64,000 nucleotides of DNA from Sorangium cellulosum So0157-2 (GTDB lineage Bacteria > Myxococcota_A > Polyangia > Polyangiales > Polyangiaceae), in the NCBI RefSeq assembly GCF_000418325.1, contig NC_021658.1, forward strand, positions 11,360,001-11,424,000, written 5' to 3'. Shown one piece after another: positions 1 to 7,971 of this stretch (within the stretch, counting starts at the first letter, position 1; every line of letters begins with the position of its first letter). Under the pieces are notes generated by a model. It was not told the DNA's origin. It saw only the letters and a list, made by a program, of their open reading frames with translations, and did not search any database. A program made the translations under genes and the position numbers.

Positions 1-456
1 GGACAACTGCCCCCTCATCGCGAACCCCAACCAGGCCGACGCCAACGGCGACGGGATCGGCGACGCCTGCGATTGCGCGAGCCCGCGCAAGGCCGACGGC
101 AGCGCCTGCGACGACGGCAACGCCTGCACGCAGACCGATACCTGCCAGAACGGCGCCTGTGTGGGCAGCGATCCGTTCCTCTGCCCGCAGCCCGACGCCG
201 CCGTCTGCCGGGTCGCCGTCTGCGAGCGGGCCACCGGCAACTGCGGACAGCGCTACAAGCTCGATCGCGCGCCCTGCCCGGGCGGCGAGTGCATCGCCGG
301 GGGCTGCTTGCTCGCGGAGGGCTCCGGCGGCAGCGGCGCGGGCGGCGACGGCGGCTCCGGGGGCGAGGGCGGCGCCGCCGCGTCGACCGGCGCCGGCGGC
401 TCCAGCAGCGGCGGCGGCGGCACTGGCGGCGACGGCGGCTCCAGCGGCGACGGCGG

Positions 457-811
457 CGCGCCGCCCAAGCCCGCCCGTTCTTCCGGCGGTGGTACGTGCC
501 GAACAACGTCTCCCTGGTCGTGGCCGGCGACTTCGATCCGCAGAAGGCGCGCGACACCATCGAGCGGTACTTCGGCGGCATCCCGGGGCGGCCGGTCCCC
601 GCGGCGACCGCGCCGCCGCCGGTGAAGCTGAGCGGCGTCGTGCGCCAGACGATCGAGGACGACGTGAACCTCCCCAAGGTGGTCATGGCCTGGCACAGCC
701 CCGCGCGCTTCGCGCCGGGCGACGCCGAGCTCGATCTGCTCGCCACCGCGCTCGAGCAGGGCAAGGCGAGCCGCCTGTACAAGGCCCTCGTCGCGCCGCC
801 CAAGCCCGCCC
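457..811. repeat. 20-bp direct repeat flanking the M16 fragment
   Basis: The 20-mer cgcgccgcccaagcccgccc occurs at 457-476 and again at 792-811, exactly bounding the peptidase fragment. The period is 335 bp, which is not a multiple of three. Both copies encode APPKPA of the host linker. Confidence 0.9.
477..791 (+). pseudogene. Fragment of an M16 (insulinase/pitrilysin-like) peptidase gene
   Basis: Frame 1 encodes about 105 residues typical of the inactive-half linker of M16 metallopeptidases: an FFRRWYVPNNVSLVVAGDFD-like strand-turn, a YFGGIPG motif, then a VVMAWHSPA strand and a LATALEQGKASRLYKALV helix. The zinc-binding HXXEH motif is not present because neither end of the peptidase gene is here. 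The segment lies precisely between two 20-bp direct repeats inside the surface-protein gene and has the same base composition as its surroundings. It is a piece of another gene inserted in sense orientation, or a chimeric join in the assembly. Confidence 0.75.
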
Positions 812-1050
812 CGGAGGGGAGCGGCCCGCCGCACCTGCACGGAAATGGCTGCGCCGCGGCGCCCGACGCCGGCCCTGGCCCCCTCGGCTCGGCCGCGCCC
901 TGGCTGCTCGCTGCGGCCCTGGCCGCCGTGCGGTGGCGGCGCCCTCGCCGCAGCCCGGCGACACGGCGCGCGCGCGCCCCCCGCGGCGCTCAAGGCCGAG
1001 AAGGCGCCGCGGGCAGCGACCCGCGACGATGCCCGCCGCGGGCCGCCTGA

Positions 1051-1342
1051 GCGTCGGTTGCCCCCGCCAAGGCACCCACCAGCGCCATCAGGCGCTCGCG
1101 CGCGAACCGAGGGTCGCGAGCGCCACCCCCGTCGACATCAACGCTTCCGTGATCGGGAATCGACGCCTCACGCGCGATGCGGCCCCTGCGAACGGACCCG
1201 CGATTCAGAATTCGCGCTGATCTGCCCCTGAGGGCAATGGCACGAGGCCGGTGCCAGGCGCTGCCGGGCGCCCCGTGCCGGGCGCCCGCCTTCAGCCCCT
1301 GCGGCGCGCCCGCCTTCAGCCCCCGCGCGGGGGCGCCCGCCC
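1051..1342. repeat. Intergenic stretch with three short repeats after ddl
   Basis: The gap between the end of the interrupted surface protein and the end of ddl has no convincing gene. A GC-rich motif close to gcgcccgccttcagcccc occurs three times at 1282-1299, 1306-1323 and (shortened, running into the ddl stop codon) 1333-1346. It may act in 3'-end formation of the convergent transcripts. No U-tract terminator is visible. Confidence 0.5.
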
Positions 1343-2380
1343 TCAGATCGCCGACTTCACGAGCCGCAGCCGCTTCTCGGCCTGCCCCCGCTCGCTCAGC
1401 CGGAGCTCCGAGGCCGCGGGCGCGCGGCGCCGCACCGGCTGGTGCAGCCGGGCGCTCGCCAGGATGGTCTCGCACAGGTCGCCGAACTCGTAGCCTGCGG
1501 CCGCCGCGATCTTCGGCAGGAGGCTCGTCTGGGTCATGCCCGGCAGGGTGTTCACCTCGAGCACGTACTCGTTCTCTCCGCCGGTCACGAGCAGGTCCAC
1601 GCGCACCGCGCCGGTGCACCCGAGCGCCTGCGCCGCCCGCTCCGCCAGGTTCAGGACCCCGCGGTACCGGGTCGGCGGGAGGCGCGCCGGCATGTGATAC
1701 TCGGTCATCCCCGGCGTGTACTTGGCCTCGTAGTCGTAAAGCCCCTTCTTCGGGACGATCTCGATCGCGCCAAGGACCTTCCCGTCCAGGATCCCCACGT
1801 TGACCTCGGTCCCCGACACGAACCGCTCCACGATGGCGGCGTCGTCGAACTCGAACGCCAGGGCGAGCGCCGACCGGAGCTCCTCGAGCGACCCGGCCTT
1901 GGTCACCCCGAGGCTCGACCCCTCGCCGCGCGGCTTGACGATGACCGGGAACCCGAACGAGCCGTGGACCGCCTCGAGCTCGTCGAGCTCCTGGTGCGCA
2001 CCCACAGTGTAGTAGGGAGGCGTCGGCACGTTGTGCAGCCGGAACATCTCCTTGGCCTTGAGCTTGTCCATCGCGAGGGCGCTCGCGAGCACGCTCGACC
2101 CGGTGTACGGGATCTGGGCGAGCTCCAGGACGCCTTGCACGCACCCGTCCTCCCCGAGCCGCCCGTGCAGGGCCAGGAAGGCCGCGTCGAGCCGCGCCCG
2201 CTGCAGCGTGGCGCAGAGCTCCGTGCCGAACCGATCCCCGAGCGTGATCCGGACGACATCGTACCCGCGCGCCTCGAGCGCCTCGGCGACGGCCGCGCCC
2301 GAGCGCAGGGACACCTCGCGCTCGCCCGACGAGCCGCCCATCACGACGCCGACCCGCCTCCGGACTTGCCGCTCCACCAT
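1343..2380 (-). CDS. ddl: D-alanine--D-alanine ligase
   Basis: ATP-dependent ligase that makes the D-Ala-D-Ala dipeptide for peptidoglycan precursors in the cytoplasm. The 345-residue product has the family order: N-terminal GVVMGGSSGEREVSLRSG, HGRLGEDG, IPYTGSSVLASALAMDK, the ATP-grasp core (VIVKPRGEGSSLGV, a variant of the usual KPxxxGSSxG) and EVNTLPGMT near the C-terminus. The ATG at 2380 is preceded by GGAGG ten bases upstream, so longer in-frame extensions are unlikely. The C-terminus carries a basic tail of about 35 residues after the usual end. It stands alone rather than in a mur/fts cluster. Confident by motif and length. Confidence 0.95.
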   Translation of the reverse strand: MVERQVRRRVGVVMGGSSGEREVSLRSGAAVAEALEARGYDVVRITLGDRFGTELCATLQRARLDAAFLALHGRLGEDGCVQGVLELAQIPYTGSSVLASALAMDKLKAKEMFRLHNVPTPPYYTVGAHQELDELEAVHGSFGFPVIVKPRGEGSSLGVTKAGSLEELRSALALAFEFDDAAIVERFVSGTEVNVGILDGKVLGAIEIVPKKGLYDYEAKYTPGMTEYHMPARLPPTRYRGVLNLAERAAQALGCTGAVRVDLLVTGGENEYVLEVNTLPGMTQTSLLPKIAAAAGYEFGDLCETILASARLHQPVRRRAPAASELRLSERGQAEKRLRLVKSAI

Positions 2381-3268
2381 CGAAGAACCTCCGTCGCCTT
2401 CTCGTGAGGACACCAACGCCACGCCAGCGCCTCCCGTTCCAGTCAAACTGCCGGAGAGGTGCTGCGCAAAAACCAGGCCAGCTGCCTTCAAAGCCCCAAA
2501 AATCGGCGGCCTTGCAGCGGAGGGCGGTATTCCTGAGCTGTGGTTGAGGAAAACTGCGCCCGCCCGCCGTGTTCACCTGCCCACGGCGCGCTGACGCCCA
2601 ACCCGGTATCAAGGCCGGCGGCGGAGGTCAACTAAACGGAGCGATCTCGCCGTCGGGGGGCGGACGCGGCCGGGCCCTCGCGCGGGGCCCTCTCGCGGCG
2701 TGCTCGGGAATCGCGGGGCGGCTCCGCGCGGCCCTCCGCGCCGGGGCGGCGCGGGCGCGTCGCGCGCTTCGCGCCCGGCGACTCGCCACGAGCGGCACAC
2801 CGGATCTTGGTAAGGTGGGCAGCACCTTCGCCGGCTCACGGCGCGGGCGCCGGAGGGACGGAGACACTCCCCTCCCCGCTTACGTGTCTGCGTGCTGAAT
2901 CGTTGGCGCGGCCGCGCCGTCGGCTCGGGCGCGCGGCGGCGCCGGCGCCCCCGTCAGCTCGGGTGTCTGTCGTCGTTCGAGCCGCCCGAGATAGCCTGAT
3001 AATCCGTCACCATTCTCCGTAAGTGGCTGCGAAGGAGAGCGGCCGCGAATCTGGCACGGAAGAGCGCTTTTCTGCCCCGCGGCCTTACACCGTTTGGTAG
3101 GCTCCCTCTCAGCCCATGCGGAGAGCTCTTGGCGCCTGTGGGTCAGGTCTGATCCTGCGGAGTTCCTCGGCTCGGTTCCTCAGCTCGTAGCAAGGGACAC
3201 ACCGCGGCGGCCTCATCATTAAGACCCCTCGAGCGTGCGCCCTCGAGATGCCAGGGTAGGATACCTGC
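2381..3268. other. Long intergenic region without a supported gene
   Basis: About 890 bp lie between divergent ddl and the ligase gene. No frame has both a plausible start and a recognisable product. The octamer ggtaaggt at about 2811 matches the one at the -10 of the promoter near 11668, but no matching -35 is seen here. Just before the ligase, TAGGAT at 3256-3261 could be a -10 for a transcript starting at or near the GTG codon. Confidence 0.5.
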
Positions 3269-4858
3269 GTGCTCGTTTCCGATCTCGTCGCCACTTCCGA
3301 TCGTGTCGCCACCACCTCCAGCCGTCTCGAAAAGATCGGTGCGCTCGCCGATCTCTTGCGCCGCCTCTCGCCCGAGGAGGTGCGGATCGGCGTCGACTGG
3401 CTGGCCGGGCGGCTGCGTCAGGGCCGGATCGGGCTCGGGCCTGCGATGGTCACCGACGCCCGCCGCGCCGGCCCGTCCGCCGTCGAGCCCGCGCTCACCC
3501 TGGGGGAGGCCGACGCGGTGTTCACGGAGATCGCGCGCACCTCGGGCTCGGGGTCGGCGGCGCAGCGGCGCGCGGCGCTCGGCGGGCTCTTCGCGCGCGC
3601 CACCGAGCTCGAGCGCGACTTCTTCGCGCGGCTCCTCGTCGGCGAGCTCCGCCAGGGCGCGCTCGAGGCGGTCATGATCGAGGCGGTGGCGCGCGCCGCG
3701 GGGCTGCCGCCGGCCTCGCTGCGGCGCGCGGTCATGCTGGCCAGCGACGCGGCCGAGGTCGCCAAGGCCGCGCTGCTCGAGGGGGCGCCCGGCCTCCAGC
3801 GCTTCTCGCTGCAGCTGCTCCGCCCGGTGCAGCCGATGCTGGCGCAGGCGGCCGACGACGTCGCCTCGGCGCTCGGCGAGCTCCGCGCGGCGGCGCTGGA
3901 GTGGAAGCTCGACGGCGCGCGCGTGCAGGTGCACAAGGCCGGCGACGAGGTGCGCGTCTTCAGCCGCAGCCTGAACTCCGTCACCAAGGCGGTCCCGGAG
4001 GTCGTCGAGGCGGTGCGGGCGCTCCCGGTCCGCTCGATCGTGCTCGACGGCGAGGCGATCGCCTTCCGCGCGGACGGGGCGCCCCACCCGTTCCAGGTCA
4101 CGATGCGCCGCTTCGGCCGCACGCTCGACGTGGCCGGGCTGCGCGCCGAGCTGCCGCTCCGCGCCCTGTTCTTCGACGTGCTGCACCTCGACGGCGAGGA
4201 CCTGCTCGATCGGTCCGGCAGCGAGCGGGCCGCCGCGCTCCGGCAGGCGCTCGACCGGTCGCTGCGCGTCCCGCGCATCGAGCTGCCGACGGAGGCCGAG
4301 GCCGAGGCGTTCTTCGCCGACGCGCTCGCCCGCGGCCACGAGGGGGTGATGGCGAAGTCGCTCGCCGCGCCCTACGAGGCCGGCCGGCGCGGCAGCTCGT
4401 GGCTCAAGGTGAAGCGGGCGCACACCCTCGACCTCGTCGTGCTCGCGGTCGAGTGGGGCAGCGGCAGGCGCCGGGGGCTGCTCAGCAACCTGCACCTCGG
4501 CGCGCGCGATCCCGGCGCCGGCGGGTTCGTGATGCTCGGCAAGACGTTCAAGGGCATGACCGACGAGATGCTCGCGTGGCAGACGCAGCGGCTGCTCGAG
4601 CTCGAGATCACGCGCGACGCGTATACGGTGGTTGTGCGGCCGGAGCTCGTCGTCGAGATCGCGTTCGACGGGGTGCAGGCGAGCCCGCAGTACCCGGGGG
4701 GGGTCGCGCTGCGGTTCGCGCGGGTGAAGCGGTACCGGCCGGACAAGGCGGCGGGGGAGGCCAGCACGATCGACGAGGTGAGGGCCATCCATGCGGGGGC
4801 GCTGGCGCATGAGGCGGCGGAGAGGAGGGAGGCGGGAGGAGGAGGAGAGGAAGCTTGA
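3269..4858 (+). CDS. ATP-dependent DNA ligase
   Basis: A 529-residue DNA ligase that seals nicks using ATP. An N-terminal DNA-binding domain of about 200 residues is followed by the adenylation domain. Motif I is EWKLDGARVQVH with adenylated Lys213; later motifs include LDGEAIAF, FDVLHLDG, EGVMAKS and SWLKVK. An OB-fold domain ends with the motif VI-like VALRFARVKRYRPDK. This order matches the archaeal/bacterial LigB-type ligases of roughly 500 residues, which are accessory to the NAD-dependent replicative ligase. The start is a GTG; no Shine-Dalgarno is evident, and TAGGAT lies 8 bases upstream, so the mRNA may be leaderless (inference). The following gene is convergent, only 15 bp away. Confidence 0.93.
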   Translation: MLVSDLVATSDRVATTSSRLEKIGALADLLRRLSPEEVRIGVDWLAGRLRQGRIGLGPAMVTDARRAGPSAVEPALTLGEADAVFTEIARTSGSGSAAQRRAALGGLFARATELERDFFARLLVGELRQGALEAVMIEAVARAAGLPPASLRRAVMLASDAAEVAKAALLEGAPGLQRFSLQLLRPVQPMLAQAADDVASALGELRAAALEWKLDGARVQVHKAGDEVRVFSRSLNSVTKAVPEVVEAVRALPVRSIVLDGEAIAFRADGAPHPFQVTMRRFGRTLDVAGLRAELPLRALFFDVLHLDGEDLLDRSGSERAAALRQALDRSLRVPRIELPTEAEAEAFFADALARGHEGVMAKSLAAPYEAGRRGSSWLKVKRAHTLDLVVLAVEWGSGRRRGLLSNLHLGARDPGAGGFVMLGKTFKGMTDEMLAWQTQRLLELEITRDAYTVVVRPELVVEIAFDGVQASPQYPGGVALRFARVKRYRPDKAAGEASTIDEVRAIHAGALAHEAAERREAGGGGEEA

Positions 4859-4873
4859 TGACCGCACTCCGCC

Positions 4874-6355
4874 TCAGAGCGGAAGGTGCGCGAGGAGGAT
4901 GTCGCCCCAGCCTTCGCTCTTCAGGGCGCCGAAGCCGGTCTGCGCTTCTTCGTAGAAGCTCGTCACGATCGCGAGGTTCCCTTTCGCGTCGACCGCGGAG
5001 GCGCCCATGCCGAAGAACCCGTTTTGCGTGTCGCTGATCATCGTGCCGACCTCGACGATCCGCCGCTGCGCGACGAACGCGCCAGTGCTTGGCTCGTAGG
5101 TGGCGATGTAGCTTCCCCGCTCGTCCACCGTGCCGCCGCCGAGGTCGAAGGGCGCCCTGAGCGAGGCGATGAGCGCGACCCGGCCGTCGGGGGTGAACGA
5201 GAGGCCGGTCGAGACGACGCCGGCGGCCGGGAGCGCCTTCGCCCATCGGACCGCGCCGTCCTCGCCGGCGACCTTCGCGAGGAACGCGCCGCCCGTGTCG
5301 TCGATCGGCCCCTCCCCGAGGTCGGCGCCCACCGCGAACTGGCCGGCGATCAGCACGTCGCCACGCTCGTCCACGAGCAGGGTCTGCGCCTTGTCGCCGA
5401 GGCCCATGCCGTGATCCTCGGGCACGCCGAAGTGCCTCGACCAGACGTGAGCGCCGTCCTCCCCCGAGTACTTCGCCACCCAGGCTTGATCGCCCCTCAG
5501 CCCGGTGATGGCGCCCCCGCCGAGGTCGGCGCCGCCGGAGAAGTTCCCGGCGACGAGGATGTCGCCGCGCAGGTCCACGGCCACCCCGCCGATGGGAGCG
5601 AACGACGAGGCGTATCCGGACAGATGTCCCAGGTCCGTCGCAAAGCGGACAGCCCCGTCGGCCGCGAACCTGGCGAGGGTGAGGCGCCCCCCGGACTGGG
5701 CGGCGACGACGACGTCATCGCCGGGACCGACGGCCACACGGCCTCCGAAATCGAAGCCGGGGCCGCCCAGGCGGTGCATCCAGCGCGGGGCGCCGCCCCG
5801 GTCGAGCGCGAGGACGAAGATGTCGTCTCGCTCCGGCTCGTCCAGCGCGAGGTCGCCGGCCTCGAGCGGTCCGCTCGAGATGTGGCCGACGACGGCGATG
5901 CCGTCGTTGGCGTCCACCGCGATCCCCGTGGCGGTCACCAGGCCGCCGCCGAAGCGCTGGACCCAGCGCAGGGCGCCGTCGTCCGCGTACTTGGCGATGA
6001 AGAGGTCCTCGAAGCCGGCGAGCGGCATGGCGCCCGCGCCGAAGTCGGCCGCTCCGCGCGAGCTGCCGGCCAGGACGACGTTCGCGCCGGAGTCGATCGC
6101 GAGGGCCATGGCGTCCTCCATCTCGGGTCCCGAGATCTGCCGATGCCATGCCTCCTCTGCCGGAAGCGCTCCCCCGCTCCCACCCGCGCCCCCGCCCCCC
6201 ACGGCGTCGCCGCCCGCGCCTCCGCCGGATCCCCACGATCCAGCGCTCGTGTCGCCGCTCGAGCTGGCGGCCGGCTCGGTCTCACGGATCTCACCGCAGC
6301 CGGCGAGGATGATCGAAGAGGCGAGGAGCAGCAGAGCAGACGTGGTGATGCGCAT
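4874..6355 (-). CDS. Lipoprotein with beta-propeller (SBBP-like) repeats
   Basis: The 493-residue product starts with a lipoprotein signal (MRITTSALLLLASSIILAGC, Cys20), then an acidic EIRETEP segment and a Gly/Ser-rich linker of about 45 residues. The rest is a series of repeats of the type VAVDAxGDIVVAGNFxGxxDLGGG, each ending in an aromatic strand, as in SBBP/beta-propeller proteins that are predicted cell-surface domains. Nothing indicates an enzyme. The ATG at 6355 has GGAGG nine bases upstream. Promoter region and N-terminus are paralogous to those of the neighbouring leucine-rich-repeat lipoprotein although the bodies are unrelated. Function unknown. Confidence 0.85.
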   Translation of the reverse strand: MRITTSALLLLASSIILAGCGEIRETEPAASSSGDTSAGSWGSGGGAGGDAVGGGGAGGSGGALPAEEAWHRQISGPEMEDAMALAIDSGANVVLAGSSRGAADFGAGAMPLAGFEDLFIAKYADDGALRWVQRFGGGLVTATGIAVDANDGIAVVGHISSGPLEAGDLALDEPERDDIFVLALDRGGAPRWMHRLGGPGFDFGGRVAVGPGDDVVVAAQSGGRLTLARFAADGAVRFATDLGHLSGYASSFAPIGGVAVDLRGDILVAGNFSGGADLGGGAITGLRGDQAWVAKYSGEDGAHVWSRHFGVPEDHGMGLGDKAQTLLVDERGDVLIAGQFAVGADLGEGPIDDTGGAFLAKVAGEDGAVRWAKALPAAGVVSTGLSFTPDGRVALIASLRAPFDLGGGTVDERGSYIATYEPSTGAFVAQRRIVEVGTMISDTQNGFFGMGASAVDAKGNLAIVTSFYEEAQTGFGALKSEGWGDILLAHLPL

Positions 6356-6362
6356 GGTTTAA

Positions 6363-6430
6363 CCTCCGCCGAACAGACTATGTTCCCGCCGCAGGACCGC
6401 CCCTTAATTCCATCTTAAAGCGATTCGCGC
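6363..6430 (-). promoter_or_regulatory. Conserved upstream module, copy A
   Basis: This 68-bp block directly before the propeller lipoprotein matches 7698-7765, before the LRR lipoprotein, at 56 of 68 positions without gaps. It contains the Shine-Dalgarno and, read on the minus strand, an A/T-rich core (ctttaagatggaattaagg) that is the only low-GC patch in the gap and a likely promoter or regulator site. Two genes sharing it suggests co-regulation. Confidence 0.65.
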
Positions 6431-6490
6431 CCCCCCTGCCATGGCGCCCCCGTCCTTGCTCGCCCGTCGATTCCGCCGGGGAGCGGGGCG

Positions 6491-7690
6491 TCACATGCAG
6501 TCCGAAAAGAACTGCGCTCCGCGCGCCTCGAGCGCCGCGATGTTGCTCGCCTGATCGGCGCAGTCGATGGGGTTTTGAATCACGTACACGCGGGCACCTG
6601 GACTGAAATCCGGGTTAGCGACGAAGGGAGTCAGATCGGACACCGAGTTGTCCGAGAGGTCGAGAAGGTCCAGAAAAGAAAGGCTCGCGAGCGGAGAGGC
6701 GTCGGAGATACGGTTTCTCCCGAGGAGCACGTATCTCAGCTCGGTCAGGGTCGACAGGGGCGAGATGTCGCTGATCTCGGCGTCGAACACCACGAGCTGG
6801 ACCAGCGCCTTGAGGTCTGACAGCGGCGAGAGCGTCGAGATGGGGAAATAGCCGAGCTTGAGCGTATGGAGGCGGCTCAGCGAGCGGAGCGGGCTGATGT
6901 CGCTGACCGGGTTTTTGTAGAGCGACAGCTCCGACAGGCTCGTCAGCGAGCCGAGGGCGGTGACGTCCGAGATGGAGGTGTTGCTCAAGTTCAGCTCCTC
7001 CAGCCGGATGAGCGAGCGCAGCGGCGCGAGATCGACGATCTGGTGGCCCCCGAGGCCCAGGGAGCGCAGCTCGGTGAGCGAGCGCAGCGGCGAGAGGTTG
7101 CTGACCTGGCCGCCCCAGAGGTTTAGGGAGCGCAGCCCCGTGAGCGAGCGCAGCGGCGAGAGATCTTCCAGGCGATCACCTCCGATGCTCAGCTGGGTGA
7201 GGGAGCGGAGGCACTCGATGCCGGAGAGGGAATAGATCTCCCGAGAGGAGACCTGGACGAATTCGAGCGAAGCGACGTCGGCCGGAAGGAGCGGGCCCTC
7301 CGGCTTCGCCACGTACTTGCGCACCGTCGCCTCGAGCGTCGGGTCGATGAACTCGATGGGTCCGACGCACTCCGCGGTGGCGCTGCCGCCTGTGCCACCG
7401 CCGCCGGCGGCATCGCTGCCGCCGCCGCCGCTGCCCGTGCCACCGCCGCCGGCGGCATCGCTGCCGCCGCCGCCGCTGCCCGTACCACCGCCGCCGGCGC
7501 CGCCCGCGCCCGGCTCCTCCCCGGGGTCCGTCCACCCGCCCACGCCGTCCCCGGACGTGGGGCGAGGGGGATCCTCCGCGCCTGTGGCGCCGCTCGAAGC
7601 GACGGGCGGCTCGGGCTCACGGATCTCAATGCATCCGGCGAGGGCGATGGCAGGGGCAAGGATGAGCAGAGCAGAAGCGATGACGTGCAT
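6491..7690 (-). CDS. Leucine-rich-repeat lipoprotein (internalin-like)
   Basis: The 399-residue product has a lipoprotein signal (MHVIASALLILAPAIALAGC, Cys20) followed by IEIREPEP, then a Gly-rich linker containing two identical GGGGSDAAGGGGTGS-type units. About nine leucine-rich repeats of 22 residues follow (SPLRSLTxLRSLxLxxxxIxD), the same class as internalins and other bacterial surface LRRs. A C-terminal cap has paired cysteines (IDCADQ...FFSDC). Such domains usually bind protein partners; the partner is unknown. The signal peptide and EIRE linker mirror those of the next lipoprotein. ATG at 7690 has a GGAGG upstream. Confidence 0.88.
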   Translation of the reverse strand: MHVIASALLILAPAIALAGCIEIREPEPPVASSGATGAEDPPRPTSGDGVGGWTDPGEEPGAGGAGGGGTGSGGGGSDAAGGGGTGSGGGGSDAAGGGGTGGSATAECVGPIEFIDPTLEATVRKYVAKPEGPLLPADVASLEFVQVSSREIYSLSGIECLRSLTQLSIGGDRLEDLSPLRSLTGLRSLNLWGGQVSNLSPLRSLTELRSLGLGGHQIVDLAPLRSLIRLEELNLSNTSISDVTALGSLTSLSELSLYKNPVSDISPLRSLSRLHTLKLGYFPISTLSPLSDLKALVQLVVFDAEISDISPLSTLTELRYVLLGRNRISDASPLASLSFLDLLDLSDNSVSDLTPFVANPDFSPGARVYVIQNPIDCADQASNIAALEARGAQFFSDCM

Positions 7691-7697
7691 GGCGTGA

Positions 7698-7765
7698 CCT
7701 CCGCCGAGCAGGCTAGGTCCCCGCCGCGAGCTCGCCCCTTAATCCTCTCTTAAAGTGATTCGCGC
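7698..7765 (-). promoter_or_regulatory. Conserved upstream module, copy B
   Basis: Counterpart of 6363-6430 in front of the LRR lipoprotein. It shares the Shine-Dalgarno, a central gccgc block and the A/T-rich core (ctttaagagaggattaagg on the minus strand), with 12 substitutions and no indels over 68 bp. Confidence 0.65.
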
Positions 7766-7801
7766 GCTCCCCCTCCCGGCCGTCGCCCACTGACATCCTC
7801 A

Positions 7802-7951
7802 GGCCCCCGGCGAGGGTGATCGTGGGGCGGGGCGGGGTGGGGGATGGGCCGATGTTTGAGGCAGAGACATGGCGCCTCCGGCGCCATGTCTCTGCCGAGT
7901 TCGGCGGGGCCCCCACCCCGCCCCGCCCCACGATCACCCTCGCCGGGGGCC
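7802..7951. repeat. 150-bp nested palindrome (42-bp arms, inner 17-bp hairpin)
   Basis: Outer arms 7802-7843 and 7910-7951 are perfectly complementary over 42 bp. Between them, 7860-7876 and 7880-7896 form a second perfect 17-bp stem with a three-base loop (tcc). The element lies just past the end of the STAND regulator gene and upstream of the LRR lipoprotein, so it would fold strongly in either transcript. There is no U-tract as in a classical terminator. It may be a terminator, an RNA-processing or stability element, or a mobile palindrome. Confidence 0.9.
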
Positions 7952-7971
7952 GTCCAGCCGGCAACACCCCC

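Larger units (their letters stand above)
2..1050 (+). pseudogene. Thrombospondin type 3 repeat / MYXO-CTERM surface protein, 3' part, interrupted
   Basis: The gene enters from the left edge, so its start is not visible. In frame 2 the first residues form a calcium-binding thrombospondin type 3 repeat (DNCP...NPNQADANGDGIGD). Cysteine-rich CxxGxC-type segments follow, then a Gly/Ser/Ala-rich linker from about 305 to 457. At 457 a 335-bp insertion bounded by a 20-bp direct repeat shifts the frame. Beyond the second repeat copy, frame 1 gives a Pro-rich stretch, a Gly-Cys, a hydrophobic segment (PWLLAAALAAV) and a basic WRRPRR end: a MYXO-CTERM-like sorting tail, known to target proteins to the myxobacterial surface. 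Deleting exactly one repeat plus insert would rejoin linker and tail in frame. As it stands the protein cannot reach its tail without a frameshift. Family call is good; the ancestral structure is inferred. Confidence 0.75.

Noticed and set aside
2811..2818. ggtaaggt as a second copy of the 11.67-kb promoter
   Set aside because: No -35 at 16-18 bases upstream and no gene follows closely on the plus strand.
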